64,000 nt of DNA, taken from NCBI GenBank assembly GCA_038093515.1, contig JBBPSI010000017.1:1-64000 (forward strand), read 5' to 3'. The notes under the pieces were generated by a model, which was given only the letters and a program-made list of their open reading frames with translations, did no database searches and was not told where the DNA came from. The stretch's first letter is position 1. Every line of letters begins with the position of its first letter. Both the position numbers and the translations under genes were made by a program. This DNA is from Butyriboletus loyo (lineage: Eukaryota > Basidiomycota > Agaricomycetes > Boletales > Boletaceae). This document shows, piece after piece, positions 46,327 through 57,608 of the stretch.

Positions 46327-47513
46327 ATGAGTCTTCAGCCTATCGTTTCTCTGTACCAGTATGCGTTGACACCGTTGGCGCCTTTCTCCTGGTTGGGCCT
46401 CAATATCAGCTCCCTGGACCTGTTGGCTGCGTTCCGTCTCTGTTACGCCCTTCGGCACCTGAGGGAAAACCTGCGGGACGACCATATCAAGCGACGTACC
46501 ACGAACAACAATCTTCCTCCCCTCGAAGATCGCTCCTTTGTTCGAGACGCACTCACCGTCCTGACGGTCGTTTACGGTGGGGAAGCTATCGCAGGTACGT
46601 CTTCTTCCGATCGATCTCGCCCGCATCCCAACTATGTATGAACGCAACTCATCTCGCCCACCCAGCCCCCCTCCTCGGTGTCCCTTCTTCGTTCATGGTA
46701 TCGGGTACTGGCCCTCTGCTGTACATCGTCGCACAGGCGCTCGTCAATGCGCTTCCCTCCCTGCCGCCCATGGCGCTCAGCTCCGAGCTGCCATTGTCCG
46801 TGTTGGACGGCTATACCCGAGCGATGCTCGTATGTACGCTCGTACCGTCCGTCGTACTCCGCAGCACGTTACCCGCAGTGTCCGATTCCCCCTGGGCGCT
46901 CCTGCTCTCTTCGTTTGTACGTACCCGTTCCGTCCTTTCTATTTTGGTTCCACTCTGTCTATCCGTGTTACGTTCGCCGTTGCTGATTCCTACTCTCCCC
47001 CTCTCCGTCCTCATTGTCCCATCGGTTTGAAACGATAGATCATCACCAACGGCGGCTTCTTTATCACTAATTTCGTTTCCTTCCTCCACCCAACCCCACT
47101 CACGCTCGTTACCCCTGCGGAACTCCAACCGTACGGCTGGACGACGACGGACCTCTGGAGTGCCCCGCTCGTCACGGGGATCTACGCCACCCTGACCCAC
47201 GCCCAGCCGTTCTGGGCGGACCTCCACGCCGTGCTCGCGGGCGTACTCGGGAACGCGGGTGGTATCGCCAGTGCGGGTGTAGGCGTGGACAAGATCGCCC
47301 CAGTGGACCCTGAGACGGCACGTTCGGCGTGTGCGTTGGTGCTCGCCGTGTTGTTTGCCTCGCGTACGGCGAGAAAGTTTGGGTTGGTGGGGAAACCAGG
47401 TGGGCTCGGGCTTTTATTTTCTCGTCGCGCTCTTTTTATCTTTCCCGCTATACTGCATGTATACTGACGGTGGCGAACACGTAGGTGTGACGAAAAAGAT
47501 CAAGATAAACTAG
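46327..47513 (+). CDS. Multi-pass membrane protein, conserved-looking, function unknown
   Basis: About 300 residues in four exons: MSLQPIVSLYQYALTPLAPF..., then APLLGVPSSFMVSGTGPLLY (after donor GTACGT near 46593), then IITNGGFFITNFVSFLHPTP, and a last short exon, VTKKIKIN, after a GTGGGC donor near 47400. Several hydrophobic segments (LLYIVAQALVNALPSLPP, MLVCTLVPSVVLRSTLP, FWADLHAVLAGVLGNAGG, ACALVLAVLFASRTARKFGL) suggest five to seven helices. A cytosolic loop, LRENLRDDHIKRRTTNNN, is basic. The C-terminal KKIKIN could be an ER or nuclear-envelope signal. I do not recognise the family. Confidence 0.7.
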
Positions 47514-47912
47514 GCAATGCCGACGATTTCATTTGGATCTAATGGCATGATGGAACATTTTGGAGCGTTTACTGAACTTGGATTTGCCTGACCGTGCTAA
47601 TGACCACGAGACTGAACATGTGCATGTGATACCAATGAATATAGATGTTCTATTTGAAAAGCTACAAAGCCCAGGCGACAGGATAGACATGGCAAAGTAG
47701 GGGAAAGAAAGTCTAGGGAAAGGGATTGTCAATACAACGCCCCGGTCAACATGGATGTTAGAAATGCCCAGCAGCATATTAGTAGAAAGTAAGTCGATAC
47801 GGCGGTTATGAATAGAAAAAGTGTGCGGCAAATGAAACAATTAGAAGACGATGGGATCATAAGGGGAAGAGATCTGAAGGTGACAAGACATTAGCATGGA
47901 ATGGTAGAGAGA
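47514..47912. other. Intergenic stretch between convergent genes
   Basis: 399 bp between the stops of the membrane-protein gene (+) and the DUF6697-like gene (-). Probably 3' UTRs; no gene seen. Confidence 0.4.
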
Positions 47913-49394
47913 TTACGCACATGGTGAGAAATCCATAAAGGACACATTCTTGCTCGGGAAGGTGTCCACCGGAAGGAGAGGCGGTATTTCGTCGTCGTCG
48001 CAATCGCAATACTGCTCGGTATCGGAACCGGAGTCTGTGGAATCCGAAAAGTCGTTCGAGTCGACACTCTTGCCCTCTGCCTCAAGTGGAGCGATATCTC
48101 GAGTCGCCGTGAGGATCGTGCGATCAGGACTTTCGTCCGCCAACGCAACGATGTTTCTGTCCCACTTGTAGTAGCAGAACCGGACGCACGGGAGTTGAGG
48201 CCAGCCAAGGAAGGGGTGTTTATATACTTTGAAACAGTCGGGAGCACGATTGTACACGTCCAGCCGAACCTCGGGATCGATATCCGCCCAGACGTTGCGG
48301 TTGATGACCAGTCCGTCTATCTCCTGTAACACGTACGTACCAATGTATTCGCAGAGAGGGATCCGTCTTGTTGCTGAATCGGCTATTTCCAGGAAAACGT
48401 TTACGGCGAACTTGGAGGCCACGATATGTTGAGGGTAATAGAATGCAGCACCTTTGTTAACCATGCATGTCTCGACTGTGAGCGAGGGGTCCATTGGCCT
48501 AAAGTCCAAGTCAACACCACGCTGGCAAACGGTACCCCAGATCGAATCGTCGGTCGGCACGACAAAGGCGAAACCATCGAGGCGTCGGCTCAGAGCGTTG
48601 GGTCCAATAAGATCACGTGAGCGGATAATGACGGGGGGGATGGGGGTCGGATATACCAAGGACCATTTCGTACGGAGTGAATGTTGGAGGGCTTCGATGG
48701 AGCGGATGGAATAACGGTACGAAAGGAAGCATTCGGGCTCCCTGAGCGGAGATGGGTGGGGACGCTTTTCGTAGTATTTAAATGATTGCTGGTCATGATC
48801 ATGGAGACCAGTCATGGGTGTACGCCCACCGGTCAAGGAAAATAGCTTGAGGGGTTCGTGAGAGGCGTACGGATAGACAGGTTGAGTTTCGAGACCATGG
48901 ATATCCAAGCTTGCGCGTTGCATCATGATCAATATGGGGCTTGGATGCGCATACGTCTCACGGGCGTAGAGGAGGTGATCCGACGCTTTCGGGGGTTCCG
49001 AGCCATCCACTGTGTGATCGTGCTCAGCCTGATTACCAGAGTCGTTCAAAGTTTCGTCCGTCAAGGGGTCTGCGAAAGTCGTGGCATGGTCCAGCTCCGA
49101 GGTAGACCAGTAGCCGTGTGCTTCGAACGACGTCGATTGGGAGGTCCCAGAGTTCAGCGCATTCGACCACTCCAGCTCGTCTTCGTCCACACTGCAGGGG
49201 ACACAATGCGGGGTCGGGGGACAGGGCGCGTAATCGTCGACGGTGAGAGTGGCATGCACTCTGGGAGGGCTGGGAGGGGGAGTAGGCCTGCCACCATAGT
49301 AGTCCGGTACGGTGTTCACAACCACGGGCGACAGAGGCGCGGGACCAGAGGATGGATACTGCCAGTCGATGGGCGGGTAGTACGAGTAATACAT
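47913..49394 (-). CDS. DUF6697-like basidiomycete protein, single long exon
   Basis: 493 residues, no intron required. A Tyr/Pro-rich N-terminus (MYYSYYPPIDWQYPSSGPAP), a Ser/Asp-rich linker, and a central domain starting near LDFRPMDPSLTVETCMV with YIGTYVLQEIDGLVINRNVW, the sub-pattern DIDPEVRLDVYNRAPDCFKV and CVRFCYYKWDRNIVALAD. This Y-x-G-x-Y followed by W plus a charged tail resembles the DUF6697 family of basidiomycetes, but the match is from memory and only moderate. The acidic C-terminus (DSTDSGSDTEQYCDCDDDE) precedes the stop at 47913. The function is unknown. Confidence 0.65.
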   Translation of the reverse strand: MYYSYYPPIDWQYPSSGPAPLSPVVVNTVPDYYGGRPTPPPSPPRVHATLTVDDYAPCPPTPHCVPCSVDEDELEWSNALNSGTSQSTSFEAHGYWSTSELDHATTFADPLTDETLNDSGNQAEHDHTVDGSEPPKASDHLLYARETYAHPSPILIMMQRASLDIHGLETQPVYPYASHEPLKLFSLTGGRTPMTGLHDHDQQSFKYYEKRPHPSPLREPECFLSYRYSIRSIEALQHSLRTKWSLVYPTPIPPVIIRSRDLIGPNALSRRLDGFAFVVPTDDSIWGTVCQRGVDLDFRPMDPSLTVETCMVNKGAAFYYPQHIVASKFAVNVFLEIADSATRRIPLCEYIGTYVLQEIDGLVINRNVWADIDPEVRLDVYNRAPDCFKVYKHPFLGWPQLPCVRFCYYKWDRNIVALADESPDRTILTATRDIAPLEAEGKSVDSNDFSDSTDSGSDTEQYCDCDDDEIPPLLPVDTFPSKNVSFMDFSPCA

Positions 49395-49952
49395 GGAGGG
49401 CGAGGGATGAAAACTGGGATGCCCTCAGCCAGCAGAATGGGCTGCTTTTATACACCAGATCCACTGAGGTCCACAGTGGGTGTCCCATTGTTGCACAGTG
49501 GCAAGACAGAGAGTTCAAAGAGACGAGACCCAGAGCTAAGAACGGACCGGTGGACTAGCGGCTGTAGTGGCCCTAAGCCGGGAATGCGAGATGGTCTATC
49601 ACAGCGAGTCTACTCACGAGTGCGCTGGTTCAAGACTGTCCCCTCCGGAAAATTTGGTATCCACAGTTTCTCACGCTGTAAGGCATGAATGAACTTGGAA
49701 TAATTGATCCGTGATTGGCCAGGGAAGCAATTCCGCAACCTGCCGGATCTGCCGAATTAGTCACAGGAGATCAGGCCATGTCGTCAGCCGCGCTGTGGGT
49801 CGCGCCGCTCGCAAACCTTTTTCACAAAAAGAAGGGTGTACTATTAGCAGGAACAACAGTACCTATACACAACTAGAACAACAAACACATCCTCATCGCT
49901 ACAGCAGAAGCTACAACCACGAGATGCGAATAGAAACCACCGAAAAGCCGGC
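49395..49952. other. Intergenic stretch
   Basis: 558 bp between the DUF6697-like gene start (49394, minus) and the Rab11 stop (49953, minus). Holds the former's promoter. No gene or repeat seen. Confidence 0.4.
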
Positions 49953-50934
49953 TCAGCAGCACGAACCACCCTTGGCTGGCGCAGACGAATCAATGGCAAC
50001 GGGGATGGTGTCGCTCGTCGGCGCCTTGATCGCGTCTGCCGATTGTTCGAGCGACTTGCTTGACATGATCCGGTAGATATCTACCAACGGCGTCAATAAC
50101 CCCCCACGAAGACACGCGGGCAGCACACTGACCAGTGAGGATAGTTTGGAATGCTGACTCGACGTTCGAAGCGTCCAGCGCCGAAGTCTCGATGAACGAC
50201 AGCTCATTTTCACCTGCAATTACGCATGCGTCAAACCATCCACAGCATCATCCAACGCCAGACTGACTTGAAAAACCCTTTGCCTCTTCCGTAGGCACGG
50301 CCCTCAGGTGCTTGAGGTCACTCTTGTTGCCAACAAGCATGATCACGATGTTCGAGTCGGCATGGTCCCGAAGCTCCTTCAACCACCGCGTCACGTTGAC
50401 GTACGTGTTATGCTTCGAGATATCGTACACCAACAGCGCGCCGACTGCACCACGGTAGTATCTGTCAAGCATCCTGTGAGCCCAGAACGAAACAAGGCGG
50501 GTCAAGGGCATCTGTGTAGGGAACTAACGCTGAAGTGATCGCTCGGTACCGTTCTTGCCCTGCAGTATCCCAGATCTGGGCCTTTACGGTCTTACCGTCG
50601 ACAGTGATGGAGCGGGTCGCGAACTCGACACCGATCGTCGATTTCGAATCCAAGTTGAATTCGTTCCGGGTGAACCGCGAGAGCACTACGAGATCGTCAA
50701 CGACAACCCCATCACGCGAGACAAGCTCAGGATGTGCGTACAATTTCTGTAAGAAAATGTGAGCGTCAGAGGTCGGTCCCGAAGAAGCGCTGTTCGAAGG
50801 CGACGTACGATTTCCCCACTCCAGAATCACCAATTAGGACGACCTGGGCACGTCATGGCTGTGAGGGCTGACTAGCTGTCGATGAGAGGACACCGCACCT
50901 TGAAAAGATAGTCATAGTTGCTTCCTTCAGTCAT
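49953..50934 (-). CDS. YPT31: Rab11/YPT31-type GTPase, with a 5-nt microexon
   Basis: Small GTPase of the trans-Golgi and recycling pathway. Exon 1 gives [12 protein letters not shown]; then [12 protein letters not shown] (P-loop), a 5-nt exon completing [23 protein letters not shown] (effector loop), [52 protein letters not shown] (NKxD), then [15 protein letters not shown] and a C-terminal GGSCC for double geranylgeranylation. The sequence between the P-loop and effector loop reads correctly only with the microexon at 50742-50746. YPT31 is chosen from [19 protein letters not shown] and [12 protein letters not shown]; the Rab-family call is certain. Confidence 0.93.
50742..50746 (-). other. 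5-nt microexon (AAATT) in the Rab11 gene
   Basis: On the minus strand the upstream exon ends GGGAAATC (donor GTACGT at 50809), the microexon is flanked by TTCTTACAG and GTACGC, and the next exon begins TGCTCTCGCGG at 50685. TC + AAATT + TGCTC reads S-N-L-L, the exact residues after GDSGVGK in Rab11 proteins. The two introns are 63 and 56 nt. Skipping it breaks the frame. Confidence 0.85.
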
Positions 50935-51303
50935 GGCGAGTAGTTTGGGGGAGCGTCGAGGATGGTATACAACACGGCCCTACTGCAAGTACTTGAGAGC
51001 TGGTTGGTGGAGCGGAGTTTCAAAAAAACATAGGTGCCGTCGACACGACAACAACAGTCCGCCAACACTATTAATTTAATTAATTAATTAAATGCTTTCA
51101 ATGGCGATGACGAACTCGAGTGGTTTTGTCCATTGCGACTTGGATTGTCCAAAAAGATTGTAGCAACATCAGACATTGCTCTGAGTAGCCTTGTGGGGAT
51201 GCAGCGAACGCGTCTTGGTACCTGAATATGACATTCAGGGAAACCTCTTCTCTCAGGCTATCTCCTACCTCGACACCGCCCCCAAGTATCAGATCTACTT
51301 GAC
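50935..51303. promoter_or_regulatory. Divergent promoter region, Rab11 / rhamnose mutarotase
   Basis: 369 bp between two start codons on opposite strands. It contains a short AT-only block at about 51070-51092 of overlapping TTAA repeats, which could be a nucleosome-depleted element; this is inference. Confidence 0.45.
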
Positions 51304-51851
51304 ATGTCCCAACCGAAACGCATCTGCCAAATCATCAAGGTAAACCAGCCACTGCCTCCCATGCATGACCTAACAACAGTGTTCATCTCATGATCATACA
51401 CCTATCGATGCCCATCCTTGTCCCCGTTCCTGAATCCTCCGTTCCACTCATACCACAAACGGATACAGCTCAAACCTGAGCGCGCAGAGGAATACAAGGC
51501 CGTCCACGCAGCCGTCTGGCCCACCGTACTCGCCACCCTCGCCCGTCACCACATCTCCGACTACTCCATCCACCACTACCCCCCTCTCCAACTCCTCGTC
51601 GCCACGTTCAAATACACCGGCGAGGACTACAACAAGGACATGGAAGCCGTCGCGGCAGACGAAGAGACGCGGCGATGGTGGAAACTGACGGATGGGATGC
51701 AGGAGAGCTTTAGTGAGGGCGCGACGGGGAGCGGGGGGGACGTGCCGTGGTGGACGGTGAGTGTGCATGGTGAGAGTTGGCGAAGTACTCAGTCGTCGCT
51801 CATTAGGATCTGGAGGAAGTGTTCCGCTTCGAGGGTGGCTCACCTATTTGA
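51304..51851 (+). CDS. L-rhamnose mutarotase (RhaM/DUF718 family), three exons
   Basis: Small enzyme interconverting the anomers of L-rhamnose. Exon 1 (51304-51339) is MSQPKRICQIIK; exon 2 (from 51469) continues LKPERAEEYKAVHAAVWPTV and LARHHISDYSIHHYPPLQLL, with the family's R-x-x-x-Y and H-x-x-V-W pattern (Y and H active-site residues), then EETRRWWKLTDGMQESF and PWWT. A GTGAGT donor joins exon 3, DLEEVFRFEGG, ending SPI with TGA at 51849. The family's conserved pattern is W-W (RRWW and PWWT) and a terminal M/LEEVFH-like motif, present here as LEEVFRFEGG. No other rhamnose gene is nearby. Confidence 0.9.
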
Positions 51852-52062
51852 CCAGCTCGGAGATGATGGGGATGGTCATCCAATCAGTCGATCAACTATG
51901 AACCCGCGATGAACATACCAGTAATATAACGAAGTTATTCCAAGTCATCACATCATCATTGAGACCTCTAAAATGCCATGCTCACCGACATTCGTCTGAC
52001 TCTAGCACGATCCAAACCAACAAATCCCCTTGAGATTGCAATGATATATACACTCGGATCAC
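51852..52062. other. Short intergenic stretch between convergent genes
   Basis: 211 bp between the mutarotase stop (+) and the HRQ1 stop (-). AT-rich, likely 3' UTRs. Confidence 0.4.
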
Positions 52063-55000
52063 TCAGCATTCAACCTCCACCCCATCCACAGCCCGCACAT
52101 AGTCCGCCTCCACGATCGTATCGAATCCTGTCTCCTCGTCCACCCTCTCCGGAATTATCTCCGGGTCGATTTCCAGACTGAGAAGCCCGCGTAGGATGAG
52201 CAGCGCTCCCAACTTGGATGCCACCTTGTTCTCTTCTTTGCATTTCGTGCTGTGGATGCCTGGGAAGGGTCGATGTCGTTTAGGATCGGAGCTGTGTGTC
52301 AAGGCCACGGAAAGACGAGCACTTACAATATACGCAACCTTCTGTGCATGGACAACGCTCGATGGTGTCATGGGCTTTGCGCAGAATCTCAGATGCTATA
52401 ATGCGTGACGCTTGAGGTCATCTCCACAGATGAGCAATTGAACCTACCGTGATCGAAAGCTTGCGCCGAGGTACCACTCTTGCCCGACGCGTCGTAAAAT
52501 ATAAGCCTATGTCGAGTTACTCAGCGAAATCAACACCACGCGCCTCATCCCACCTCACCTCGCCGGCCGCTTCCGCTTTGATGCAGCGACTTTGTACTCC
52601 TTCTCTGCAGCTTTGCACTCCGTCCTCAACTCCTCCGCCAACGCGAACTGGTTCATGCACGCGTGACACGCAGAGTGGATTGCTTCAGCGGGTCGTAGGC
52701 CTTTGGACCGCATGAGCACCAAGATCGGCTCTGGGACGTCGAGCCAGAATCCAGTGCCTTGGCGTTCCCAGCGAGGCGTGTCAACGTCGACGACGTCCAA
52801 GATACATTTGTTCCTACATCGATGTGAGTGGATGTTGTATGTGTGGGGTAGCTCATACCTGATTTTATAGAAGCCTGATGGATCGTGGTTGTGAGCCTGA
52901 GATGTGTCGACAGTGCCAATCGACTTACCATACACGACCGTGACTACGTCCACACCTGAAAGTAACCTCGATCATGAACATGCGACATCGTTCTCCATAC
53001 ACTCACGTCCGAAATATGCGAGATACGGCGAATCAGGAATCGCCCTGATACGCCACGTTTGCTTCGCGTCCACATCGCTACAGTGCTGTTATCAATAGGG
53101 CTTCCTAGAAACCTGCAGCGAATGACACACGTAAAGTCCCTACAAGATGTGCTGAGGTTTAGGAACCGACCAACGCGGACAATGAGCAGACGAACCTCGG
53201 AGACGTGATCCAGTTGACATCTGCCCGGATGAGCTTTGCCATCTTCGTGTCGTGGTTCACCTCTTTCACCTAACAACACTTGATCAGCCGCATTCACCAC
53301 GGGCGGCGACGACAACTCACGATGAATGTCAGTCCTTGGTGCATGAACTATGCAGTATATATGAGCACTGGTGTGACGTCACAAGAAGACGAGGTGACCG
53401 TACCACGCCTCCTTCGTATACCTCGAACAGCGCGCGCGAGAACTCGGTCTCTTCCAATACCTTTGGGAGTTCCTTTGTGATATCCACCAGGATGTATTTC
53501 TCGTCCTCAGCACCTCGAATGCAGACATGCTTGGCGGGATACGGAAGGAACTTGGGATGCGGATGGTACCTAGCCCACACCGAACATACCGAAATTGAGC
53601 TCCTAGTTCACCTTTCATACCTTACGCATGCGCTCACCAACCGCCTTTATCCTTGCTCAATTTCGCATCACACAGCTCACCGAGAAACGGACCAAAGTAC
53701 ACGCAGTCGGCTTTACACAACGGCATCTCCTGCGCGGCACACTGCAAATGAGCCTCGAGAATTACCTTACTATCGAGATCGACTATGAGGTCGCTCATTG
53801 GCTTGTCAAACAGGTCGTCAGGATGTTGAACATAATGCTGGTCGATGGGAATGTTGTCTGCAACGAGGACCGCGAGCGAGTCACGCGTCCTGCGACCCGC
53901 TCGTCCGGCTTGTTGACGCTGGCGAGGGGATGTTGAGGTGACATTCTCGCTCTACACGCAGACAGGAGGGATGACGCACAAAGTTCGCTATTCCATATGG
54001 AAATCCAAGCATGATGACGGCGTCCAGAACACCAATGTCGACTCCGAGTTCGAGAGCGTTCGTTGCAACAATCCCGAGAAGATTACCAGAGAAGGCTTCG
54101 GTTTCGATGCGTCGTCGGTCCTATGAAGGTCTGTCAGCTTGACTGCGAGAAGGCAGCAGGGTAGAGGACCACCTCTTGAGAGTAACCTGAGGAAAAGTGG
54201 ATTGATCAGCGGCGAGATGGTGAAACGAGGTTTGCCACGCACCCCCGCGATATGGCATGACCTTGGCAAGGATGTCCAGTCGACCATCTGCACTAAGGTC
54301 TGCGCGAAGCATCTTCATCGCCTACTCCACAACGTCAACAATCTCCCGTGAAAAAATCATCCACCCTCACCAACTCGCACACTTTGCGGATCTAGAACGC
54401 ACGTACTCAAACATTAGGTCACATCATTGCAGACGAGCTCCAGCCAATTTACCTTGCAAAAGAGAATCGCCCGAATGCCCCGCTTCATCAAGAACCGCAT
54501 CAACCCAGTTGCCTCCGATATTGAACTGTTTCGCCCCAACTTCGGCGCTTGGTCATCCACGAATGGTGGGTCCCACACGATATAGTCCTTGACCCCAGAC
54601 GGAGAACCATCTTCCGTGACCTCCTCCGCTTCCTGTGTGATCGAGCTTAGCTTGGGTGGGGATCGTGACACAGCATGTAGGCATGTACCTCGATACCAAA
54701 GAGACGTTTCATGTGTTGTGCTGGTTTTGCGATCGTCGCACTACAAGATACAAATATAACGTCTCGATCTTGTCCCCACGTGTTCCATTAGAAGCAGTAT
54801 GGTTCTCGAGTGAGATGTACTTACTGCCGATCGCTGCACAGACCCTCCGGAACCGCCGGATGACTTGTGCAACGTGACTTGAGGAGCATCAGCGCCAAAG
54901 TTCGCAATCGGTTTAGAAACGGTGTACCTGCCAAACAAGTCGGCATAGTAATGCAGCTCATCGACAGCCATGAGCTTGAGGTTCCCCAGGAACCTGCAAA

Positions 55001-56961
55001 GTTATCGCTCAGTGGTGAGGACCCTGGTGAGAGTATGATGGGACCACAGACGATCTCCAAAGTTCTTCATGGGGCAAAATCGATGCATGAATTGTGTCCT
55101 AGATGCAGTCAAGGTTACATCCATTTCATCACGCTTGCCGCTTACAAAGTTGGTGAATATGACGGACGCGCTCTCCCGAATCTCTGCCAATCACGTCATC
55201 AAAGCCGTGTACATGTCACAAGAATAGAAAGCAAACGGACCGGCTCTTCGTTCCTGCGGCGTGTCGCCGTCATAGGTTGTTACTTTGACGTGTCGAAGTC
55301 CCGGAGTAGACCACAGAAGCTGCTCCAATGCTGTCCTTTGGTCTTGCGCCAAAGCCTAGAGCATGGAATGTTGACCAAAACGACACAGACCTCCCTTTTC
55401 AAACCCACCTTGGTTGGGTATACAAAGACAGCGGTTGCGCTGGGATTCTCTTCCAACAGCCTCAGTAAAGGAACCTATCTACGCGTTAAATCCTACAAGG
55501 GTTTCAAGAGCATTGACTCCCACGTACTTGATATATAACACTCTTTCCTGAGGCAGTACTAGTCGAAACGATAACATGGCGCTTTCTCGCGATTGCATTG
55601 ATAGCGGCCGCCTGGTGCATATACAATGAATTGATCTTTCTCGCGTCACGCAGCGCTTGTTCGATCGTCTCAGAAAGTGGCTCCTCAAGGCTCCCTGCAA
55701 AAATCTTCTGTATAGGAACTCGGGGCTTGTAAAGCAAAGTTTGACCTGCCTTCTCTCGCTTCTTTCGCGTCGAAAGTACGGCGGTCGACAATTTGGTCTC
55801 TGTACCATTCTTGATCTCGAATTTCTTGGATAAGTTCGTCAATGGAAGACCGTTCCTCTGGACCTGGGATCACCAGCTTGTCATCGGGCGGTACAGCTTT
55901 GGTGCGGCCTTTGGACTTTGGGTTGACTGGAATGTGGTCCTTGGCAGCAGCTTGGAGAAGGACGACCGGATCTTCGCCTGCAGGCATCGCGGCAAGAAGC
56001 CTGTGGAAATGTTCCGAACAAAGAGTAGGTATGCCAAATAATTAACTTACTCGTTGACAGCACGCGTGAATCGCTCATCACGATGTTCTATCAATTTCTT
56101 CGTCTGAGCAGGTGTCATCGCAGGCGGAAGCGACAACCCAGTACTGAAGAATGGCACCGTCATGATCAAACACCGGCGAGTGTCAATGTTAAACCTACAT
56201 GGATTGCTCTTTTCTCCCCTTTGAGTTCTCCGCAAACTCGAGAACCAAAACGTGCTCCTCTTCTTCCACACCAGGAAGCTGGGACGAAGAAGGTATTGAG
56301 AAGTCGGGGCTCCTCCGTCCACTGCGTTGTTGTTGAGAGAGCGTTTCGGCATGTATGCGTAGCTCGTTGCAGGGTATGTACGCGAATTTGATGAGATCGG
56401 GGAGGAGCGCCCTAGGCACGAGTCAGTGGGCATGGACATGAAAGTTGGCGTCACGCACTTGAGTTCAGCGACTTTGGCGAGATCGAGTGGTCTGTTGGGG
56501 TCAGATATGTCAGTCGAGTGGTCGTAGAAAGGCGATACATTCAACCTTTTCAACAGGCCCTCCACGGAGGAGCGTATCACCGGAAAGGTAATCGCCAAAT
56601 GCTTTCGCGAGGATACAAATGCAAGGACAGTGTTAAGAGCCTGAGCCGTCAATATATATGGTCTGAGCAAGTGCAACACCGAAACAACCGGCGGTAGCTA
56701 ACTCGCCTTGAAAACCTACATACCATCACACCGTGAGCGAGTTCTACGTGCCCGGGAACTGTGCATACCTTGGAAATCTTCGAGCGAAATGACTGGAAAT
56801 CAGTAAAATGGAGAACTTTGGCTCATACTCACGTCCTGGAAATACTCGGGCCAAGCAACAGGCTCCAAGTCATGTTTCTGCTTCCCCTTGGCCTTGTCCG
56901 ACGTTCTTGGCCTTTTGGACAGCTGTCCGGTACTGGCGCTGGATGGTTCCCTGCGCTTCAT
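52063..56961 (-). CDS. HRQ1: ATP-dependent DNA helicase HRQ1 (RecQ4-like), multi-exon
   Basis: Superfamily 2 helicase of the HRQ1/MrfA group, which works in crosslink repair and genome stability. It starts [20 protein letters not shown] at 56961; the frame runs farther upstream but lacks an ATG. An accessory N-terminal region precedes helicase motifs [20 protein letters not shown] then [11 protein letters not shown] (motif I), AVFVYPTK joined to ALAQDQRT (Ia), [15 protein letters not shown] (II), [20 protein letters not shown] (start of lobe 2), and [20 protein letters not shown] (VI). The C-terminus has the DUF1998 block [20 protein letters not shown], with the Cys residues that bind metal in relatives. 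At least ten introns. The stop is at 52063. Exon-level detail needs transcript support. Confidence 0.9.
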
Positions 56962-57113
56962 AGACCCTGTCGCTTTGCGGGCTACAACCAACCGTTCAGT
57001 CGACGCGCTGAGAGTCAGGAGTAATTGATATAAGACCGTGACGCGACGCGATACGTGACGTGACAGTTGTTACTTGTGACAACTCTCTTCTTCTCAAATC
57101 AGAATCATCCGAC
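56962..57113. promoter_or_regulatory. Compact divergent promoter, HRQ1 / small basic protein
   Basis: Only 152 bp separate the two starts on opposite strands. No named site is visible; assigned by position. Confidence 0.4.
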
Positions 57114-57371
57114 ATGATGCCTCCCCTCCTTGCCCGTGTCGTTCCCAAGTCGTCTCTAAACCCCATCCGAGTCCGCCCACCTCCGCTCACTAAAGAGCAA
57201 GAAAAGGCACTCAAAGAGCCACTCATCAAGCTCATGCAGAAGCGACAAGCGGAGGCGGGTGCCTCCTGGCCGCAGAACCTGCGCATTGAGCCCGTCGTTT
57301 CGAGAAGAAAGATCGGGAATGCGCCCAAGTCGCTGAGGTCGACGTTGAAAAAGATGTTGACAGAGCGGTAA
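57114..57371 (+). CDS. Small basic protein, 85 residues, unknown
   Basis: Single-exon ORF, MMPPLLARVVPKSSLNPIRV, then RPPPLTKEQEKALKEPLIKL, then MQKRQAEAGASWPQNLRIEP, ending RSTLKKMLTER. The N-terminus is amphipathic and lacks acidic residues for its first 25 positions, compatible with a mitochondrial presequence; that is inference. It has no recognised domain. Its tight head-to-head arrangement with HRQ1 and clean ORF argue that it is real. The upstream in-frame extension (from about 57060) is possible but less protein-like. Confidence 0.55.
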   Translation: MMPPLLARVVPKSSLNPIRVRPPPLTKEQEKALKEPLIKLMQKRQAEAGASWPQNLRIEPVVSRRKIGNAPKSLRSTLKKMLTER

Positions 57372-57608
57372 GGATGTTGAGCGCCTGTATATGTTTTTGG
57401 CATCGTCTAGGTCGGATGTGTGGCATCCATTTACATGGGATTGGCTAACCTAATGATCATTGCAGAATACACACTTCACTTGCGGGAGCAGCGGGACGGC
57501 GTCTATACTCTATATACTCGCACCAGCAATCAGCGTAATCATGGAACTGGAACTTGGCTACCATTATCTGCTATCAAGGTCGTCCTTGTTCATAAGCTCA
57601 GTTAAAAG

